From contig NC_068556.1 of assembly GCF_022201045.2 (NCBI RefSeq), positions 20,317,501-20,381,500 on the forward strand: a DNA stretch of 64,000 nucleotides. Direction: 5' to 3'. Position numbers and translations under genes: made by a program. The stretch is from Citrus sinensis. Lineage: Eukaryota > Streptophyta > Magnoliopsida > Sapindales > Rutaceae. Below, in pieces: positions 49,317-64,000 of this stretch (the first letter of the stretch is position 1; each line of letters begins with the position of its first letter). Under the pieces are notes generated by a model, which had not been told where the DNA came from, searched no databases, and saw only the letters and a list, made by a program, of their open reading frames with translations.

Positions 49317-50396
49317 AGTCGAAGACGATAGTCCCTATATGGCAGCGAGTAGTCGGAGAGAGATTGATTTTCACCTTTATTATTTATCCGAAAATTGTGA
49401 GAATGAGTGCTTTGGTACTGTTTTGCCCTAACTAGGGCTGTTTGTTTTGCTTTTCAATTAGGTTGAATTCAATGAATGAATGACAATGATGGCCTCACTT
49501 GTCTCTGTCTAGGGGCGGACTTTGCAGAAGCCGAGCTTCTGGCCATTACATATTTTACTGTCATTTTTCTCAATTACTTTCCCTTTTCTGGTAGTCCAAA
49601 TTTTTTGAAATACGGCCAATCCTGGAACAAGAATTTAGTAATAGAATTTGTTCAAGAAGAATAAATAATACGGTTGATGTGACCATCCATACAATAAAAT
49701 TTAAAACAATAATGTCCGCGAGTATATTAAAAAATAAAAATTGTAAAGTTACGTCAGCTGTAATATTTATTTTACTTGGTCGGTTGATTTTTTAATGAAG
49801 TTAATAAGTCAAAAGTTTTTTCTTTTTTGGTTTTCAATGATTTTTTTTTATAATAATATTTTGATTGATATTGGGGTAATGAGATTTGGTCTGTTTCGTT
49901 TGTTCTCTATATAAACTGACGCTCTTGGTATGTAGCGTATTTTATTATTAACTCATAATGAAACCATTCAATAATAACACCTCATAATTTTCATAATTTC
50001 ATATTACAAACTAACATCGCAAAATTGAGATTGCCGATGTTGAAGTAAATTTCAGTGTATCCCGCCTAAGTAAGTACTTTTAGTATTGAAATCAGAGAGG
50101 AAGTTAATCTGATACAATTTTATCCTAATCATATACCGAGGCAAGAACACTGAAACGAGGGTCTTCTCTTGTACTTGTAAACCTTACCATTTCAAGGATG
50201 TAGAAACAAGAAGTTTTCTCGCAAATTTACAGCTTGAATGGTATTCAATTTGGATAACGGATTTTCTTGTAGTAAAATTTTAGAGAATACTAGTTCATAA
50301 TCGAACTTCCTAATCCTATCCATACAAGATAAAAACAGTAATGCCCCCTGCAATGGTAATGGGAAGCGATAACCAATGAAGATTGAAAATTTGATT
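49317..50396. other. EFG1 upstream region and PEC2 3' flank
   Basis: The part near 49317-49450 should hold the EFG1 leader and promoter. The part near 50397 is the 3' UTR of the PEC2-like gene. It is AT-rich between, with no gene seen. Confidence 0.45.
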
Positions 50397-58989
<8,593 letters not shown>

Positions 58990-59408
58990 CTCTTCTCTCT
59001 CGTGTTTGATTTTTAGTTAACGGAGAAAATTGAGAGTAAAAAATGGATTGCAGAGATGTTGAATAGATTGTGAACTATTTTTAATTGTAATTTTAAAGTT
59101 GGCTTTTAATTTTTATTTTCCAACTTTATTTAATTCTTTCTCCGTTCAGTTATCTTACTTCAGTTCAGTTCTATGAAACAAGCAGAACATTTATCAGCGA
59201 GTCTTCGCCAGTAAAACCTCGTTTTACCTTTTTTTTTTTGAGAAGGTACAACCTCGTTTTACTTGAGAGCAATTAATAAATAGTCAATTATTTATTTAAT
59301 AAATATTCCAACATTCGTTAAATCTCCACTTTTTTTTTTACGATGAACGAATTTTTATTGAATTAAAAAAATTAATATTTCGTTTCATTTTTTATTTTTT
59401 TACTCAGA
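58990..59408. other. PEC2 upstream region
   Basis: Should contain the leader and promoter of the minus-strand channel gene. There are T-rich runs, and no gene was seen. Confidence 0.45.
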
Positions 59409-59680
59409 GTGCGTTTGGAATTGAGATTAGTCACCTATAATTTAAAAATTATAACACTAAAATATTTAATAAACACTAAAACTTGAAACTATCTTAATAT
59501 AATTTTTGATTTTTGTGATGAAAAATTTATCATATATTTAATAATTTTATTAAAATTATTATTAAAAATTTAGATTTACTATATACTATTAATTTTTATT
59601 TCATAATTATAATTTTTTTCACAATAACTGTACGTCTATACCTTAAAAGTTACAACACTTCAATATCAAACAAGCTCTCA
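59409..59680. mobile_element. MITE, family A, copy 2
   Basis: The left end GTGCGTTTGGAATTGAGATT is paired with the right end (minus strand GCTTGTTTGATATTGAAGTG). The subterminal words AAAAATTATAACACTAAAATA and (minus strand) GTTGTAACTTTTAAGGTA match the copy at 32110-32373. It lies 420 bp upstream of the PEC2 start codon. Confidence 0.65.
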
Positions 59681-60679
59681 ATAGTTATTAATCAATACTC
59701 ATAATCAATTTTTTTTTTTTTTGACAGGACAATAATCATATTCTTTGATGAGCGTGTTTTGTTAGTTGTGAGACCAATATAATTATCAATAGCTTCTTGA
59801 GGATTAGGTAAGTATTTAATTCATTGTTGTGAATTATATATAAAAGCCCAACAGAAATAAGTTACAATTAAAGTTCAAGCTCTTATAGTCACATAAAGAT
59901 ATTCAGGACTTTAATTAACTTCTTATCAATAAGAGAAAAAATTAAAATCTTAATTTCTCTAATATGCAGAGATAATAGGAGTATTACAGGATTAAATTTT
60001 TATTTAAGAACATGATACCTATTATACAGCCAAAAGAACGACGTTATAAATTCTCGATAAATTTTTTTCTTTTCTTTTTGTGGGTTAGTAGTTAGAAATA
60101 AGATTCTCTCGTCTGATTTAAATTCTATTGAGAAAGATCATTGAATTTATTTATTTATGATGTTGCGTTGCAATTAATTTTAATTTTCAAATCTGAATTG
60201 CTAAATAAAAATGCGTGCAAGTGTCGAATTAAAAAAAAAATATGGAAACAAACGAACATGTGGGACTTAAATTTTTCAGAGGAGCAGCACGTGCGTCGAA
60301 AAGTCAACAAACCTTCGGTTTCCTCGTGAATATTCTCAAATCTAGTTTTCTAAAAGGCTAAAAGGCATGCCATTTACTTTCTTTTTCATTTCAACTTTTC
60401 TAGGTCAAGGGTTTTGCTCCTGTATAATTGATGCTAGACACCACCCCCCCACGACACATGTCACAATCTGAGCTGGTCCATGATTTTGCCGATTTTGCCT
60501 AAGCTCAACACATTTGATGTAATTGTCCTATTGTTTCCTCTGGAGCCTGCTTCAATCCTTCAATAATGGCCCACTCAAACTTCCCATTTTACCCGAGAGA
60601 TTGATGTAAGATTTTCGAGCTATTCACTAGTTGTAGCATATATAATGGTGCGGATCAGGTTTTGAATTCTAAACTTTAT
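59681..60679. other. Intergenic, no gene seen
   Basis: AT-rich sequence with scattered T runs. A poly-C patch (ACCACCCCCCCACG) lies at about 60440. The 62-codon frame at 60141 has no motif. Confidence 0.45.
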
Positions 60680-60812
60680 TAAAGTCTAAGAAAATTATTA
60701 AATCATACAGCTTAATAGTATAATATTATTATATTATTAAATTGTATAGTCTAATAACTTTTACGGTCATTATACTATTAAGCCACACAGTTAAATAATT
60801 TTTTCGGACTTA
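60680..60812. repeat. Foldback/MITE-like inverted repeat, about 130 bp
   Basis: The arms 60680-60725 and 60770-60812 are inverse copies. The left has AAGTCTAAGAAAATTATTAA and CTTAATAGTATAAT; the right on the minus strand has AAGTCCGAAAAAATTATTTA and CTTAATAGTATAAT. The superfamily is not clear. Confidence 0.65.
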
Positions 60813-60984
60813 AACACATTCAAAATTTTCCATTGAAATATTTCTAATATGATTAATGCTTTTATTGCCATATATTTTTAAGTTGTGATGTATTTTGACG
60901 GTGGAAGTGGAGTCGTAGTTTTTTATGAATTTTTTTTTAAATGGAATAATTCTTTTTTTTCATGGGAATATAAAATATTAAACA

Positions 60985-61178
60985 ATAGTGTTACACATTT
61001 TAAATTTTTTATCTCCAAAAGTTATCCTAAATGATGTGTCATTAATTGAGTGATTAATAATTCTTTACAAAATTTAAGTGAATTAATTATATTATCTCAC
61101 TAATTAATTGATAAATGACATATCATTTGAAATAAATTTTTAAGATAAAATAAGTACGGTATTCTCTGTAAATCTATT
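60985..61178. mobile_element. MITE, family B, copy 2
   Basis: It shares TTATCCTAAAT near the left, AAGTGAATTAATTATATT in the middle and CATTTGAAATAAATTTT near the right with the element at 34923-35110. The ends are more decayed than in that copy. Confidence 0.55.
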
Positions 61179-63236
61179 ATCTTTTCTTAGTAAATCTATG
61201 AATTCAAAAACTATCCAATTAAAAATGAGCTGAAATGCTGTCGTATGTTCACATGCAGTGTTCTGTCATTGCTGGCAAACGTATAAAACCAATAATGTGA
61301 CCTTAAAAAAATGGGACACCTAAAGAAATTGTTCGTCTGGTAGTGAAAACTAATAGGCAATATCAGTGTCCTTGGGATAGGAAATGAGAGGGCCTTAAAT
61401 GAAGCTGAGGTTGTTCAGCGCGGTTTGTGGAAATCGATGGAATCAACAATCGCATTCACATGGCCCCTCTTTCGGTTATCAACTTGTCGGTTGTCTGTTT
61501 GTCCCCTCGTACTTCATTGTTCCTCTTTGGTCATTAATGGTGGCGAATTTTTATTTTTGAAAAAGCATTAATGGTGGTGATTTTGATTGTTCAATTTGCA
61601 CAACAAAAGCGTGTACTATTAGGGATGATTGTTACTTCAGGTTACTTACAAATCAACCAAGTCAAATCAAACAAGCTGCCAGCCACCTTCAAAACAACCC
61701 AATTGTTACTTTGGAGTTTGGACTAGCATGATCAAAGGGCCTCAGTTTATAAGAGATCCAAGACATGCTTAGTTGTAGGTGTTGTGATAGCAGAACTGGG
61801 TATTAATTTTCTTTTTTCTTTTTTTTTTTTAAGACGAAGGTTAACGTGGATAGTTTTACTAAGATTTTGATGAACGTTATTAGTATAATATTTAGTGAAC
61901 ATAATTATTAATAAGGAACATGACTCTTAAAAAAAGCTAATAGAGTTTAATTAAATTATAACTACTTTCTTAAGGGACAAGGGCGAAGGCCATATAAGAC
62001 TAGAGGGTGCCATGACTCCGCAGAATTTTAAAAAATTTTAGGGTTTATAAATAAAATATGAAAAGTTGGTGTAAAATGTTCATATTGGCCCTTGCACAAT
62101 TAATGTATAAAGTTTATATATTAGATAATATTATAACTTTACTGTTAAACCCACTAATGATAGCATCAAAATAATAAGAAACAAATCAGTCAAGCCCACT
62201 AAGTCGTTAATATATAATAACATAAAAATTGGAAGTTTAAATTTGTCCCCTCTAGAATTTTTCCATGAGCTCTGCCCTTGTTAAGGGATGTGACTAATTA
62301 TAAAGAACACAACTTTTCTCATAACTTAAGAGTCATGTACGTATGAGAATGTCTAATGAACAAGCATCAATAATCTATAAATAAGCTCTGTTATACGTAT
62401 TTCATTTAACTAACAATTATGAGTTTAAGACATTGAGAGTTCTTAGAAAGTTCTTTGTCTCGGAGACTCTTTAATTATATGTGATTTTTAGTTTAATAAG
62501 AAATCCCTTAGAATTATTTCTATAGGAACCAATAGATTTAAATCATTGTTTTTAGTCTGATGTAGTAAAGCATGTCTATTTAATTAATAATTTTTTTAAA
62601 AAAAAATAAAATGCGGCGCTTTTTAGTTAATTTTGAAAGTGTAATTTATAATTAATGGTAAACAAGCCTCATAATAAATCACTATAATATTGAAACCATC
62701 TTAAAATCTTAATAATATGAGTAATAACAGTTTTATCAAATATACAGGTATGTTTGCGACTGCTTACTTCCACTTAGGGGCATGTTCGGTACTGATCAAA
62801 GAGAGAATTTGAAGCAATTTAATAGAGAGATAGAGATAGATAATGAAAATGATCAAAAAGGAAGGAGAAAACGGAATCTTTCAGCGGCAGTATGATACAT
62901 TCGCATGAGTAATAGTGGAGCACGAGCACTACACACAGTCAATCAATGACTCATTGCGATGGTACGATCACTCTACTGGACCAACGTTAGAGCCATGACA
63001 CATCAGTCATTACTCGTGTTGTGTAATTTTGTATTCATTTGTGATTTTGTGAAAAATGCTGAGATGTATACGGGAATAGGACCACTCCAATCAATCCCAA
63101 TTAAATAGACCTTTGCCTCCGCATAATTCTAAAAGAATGAGAGCTACTAATGCTGTGTTGGAGAGTTCGAAGCGTTTCATGTTTGATGTTACGTGAACTA
63201 AGTCATATGTATGTGAATTTTTTTTTCTTCTACCAA
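61179..63236. other. Intergenic, no gene seen
   Basis: AT-rich sequence. No coding frame, RNA gene or clear repeat was recognised. Confidence 0.45.
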
Positions 63237-63394
63237 TAATATGTAGGGAAAACCTATGGTGTAACTGTGGTACCGTGTCACAGTTGTATCCAGCCGTTGG
63301 ATGTTAGTAGACCCCACCTATTTAAGTTCATTCAACAGCTGGATGTAACTGTGGCACGGTATCACAGTTGCACCGTAGCCGGACCCTAATATGT
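63237..63394. mobile_element. hAT-like MITE, family C, copy 1 (142 bp)
   Basis: The element at 63245-63386 begins AGGGAAAACCTATGGTGTAA. Its right end on the minus strand begins GGGTCCGGCTACGGTGCAAC. Perfect 8-bp direct repeats TAATATGT flank it (63237-63244 and 63387-63394). The arms contain ACTGTGGTACCGTGTCACAG, itself nearly palindromic. Confidence 0.85.
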
Positions 63395-63435
63395 ATATTA
63401 TATAAAAAGTTATTAGACTTTATAAAAAAATCCTA

Positions 63436-63570
63436 CAAAGAACGGGGATCTGGCTATGATGCAATGGTGGTACGGTACCACTATTGTATCCGGCCGTTAA
63501 ATCTACTTGAATGGATGAATCTATTAAGATTCAACAGCTGAATGTGCAGTATAGTTTTCTCCCAAAGAAC
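63436..63570. mobile_element. hAT-like MITE, family C, copy 2 (119 bp)
   Basis: The element at 63444-63562 begins GGGGATCTGGCTATGATGCA. Its right end on the minus strand begins GGAGAAAACTATACTGCACA. Perfect 8-bp direct repeats CAAAGAAC flank it (63436-63443 and 63563-63570). It is related to copy 1 but in the opposite orientation and internally shortened. Confidence 0.82.
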
Positions 63571-64000
63571 GTTGATGATTCCAAAAACGCCACAAAAGTA
63601 TAAGCTAAAAAGCCTCAATCAAATCATCAAAAGGATCGGATACCCAAGTCACCCTCTTCAACTAGATAGTAAACAAAAAGTAAGAACTGAGTGAAAGGTC
63701 TCTCCAGATGCTGAATAATGGCTACAGACGGTTGAAAGTTATTGATATTTATAATTAAAAATATATATATATATCAACTTAGATTAGTACCACATATTTT
63801 CGTCCTTAATAAATAATATAAATGTTTCATCCACATTGGTGTCAGACAAATTTACCTCCACTAAATTAGTGATTGAGGGCTCTTCCATTTGTAAAAGCAA
63901 CGATTTGGTTGTGTGGCACCTGTCGATAAAGATTAATAAATTTTCTTTTTTAATTCACCTTATGAATTTATAAACGAGTGGACATTCTAACAAGTCTTAA
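63571..64000. other. Intergenic to window end
   Basis: AT-rich, with a TA repeat near 63761-63773. Nothing else was recognised. Confidence 0.45.

Overview
This is plant nuclear DNA from a dicot, probably a woody rosid such as Citrus. The genes have many introns with GT-AG borders and AT-rich spacers, and the spacers hold many small plant transposons. No bacterial, organellar or viral genome signal was seen. The organism assignment is inference.

Layout. 1-698 (-): 5' part of a class 3 lipase of the phospholipase A1-Igamma type, cut by the window edge. 3808-5075 (-): a complete five-exon Aux/IAA repressor of the IAA14/IAA7/IAA17 kind. 27869-28660 (+): a complete three-exon Aux/IAA repressor of the IAA4 kind. 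These two Aux/IAA genes are head to head, and the 22.8 kb between their start codons is full of mobile DNA. That DNA includes a 0.67-kb Mutator-type MITE, a 1.44-kb Pack-MULE carrying a broken ORC1 fragment, an 8.15-kb Mutator-like element (MULE) and a 0.83-kb hAT-like element. Beyond them lie three more minus-strand genes: a 17-exon GH47 alpha-mannosidase (MNS4 type, 33664-43219), an EFG1-type rRNA-processing protein (46236-49316) and a 24-exon plastid POLLUX/CASTOR-like channel (PEC2 type, 50397-58989). From memory, the order IAA4, MNS4, EFG1, PEC2 matches Arabidopsis AT5G43700, AT5G43710, AT5G43720 and AT5G43745.

The MULE (12634-20782) has long terminal inverted repeats and a perfect 9-bp target duplication. 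Its two genes converge. The plus-strand gene encodes a DUF1985 plus Ulp1-protease protein and is open through nine exons. The minus-strand mudrA transposase is one 874-codon frame broken only by three stop codons, each one C-to-T change from a sense codon. Next to each end lies an array of short palindromes with a GCGC core, in different sequence but similar design. This element is the most interesting system in the window.

Other mobile DNA includes a 1.35-kb solo LTR inside an MNS4 intron, with TSD AAATA. There are several MITEs with recognisable target duplications, one of them immediately next to an MNS4 splice donor. A C-terminal fragment of a proteasome inhibitor PI31-like gene lies at 45124-45402. 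Exon borders were set by eye from splice signals and reading-frame continuity. Where every exon closes in phase (both Aux/IAA genes, MNS4, PEC2, Ulp1 gene) the models are strong. The last exon of EFG1 is weaker. No tRNA, rRNA or CRISPR array was recognised.
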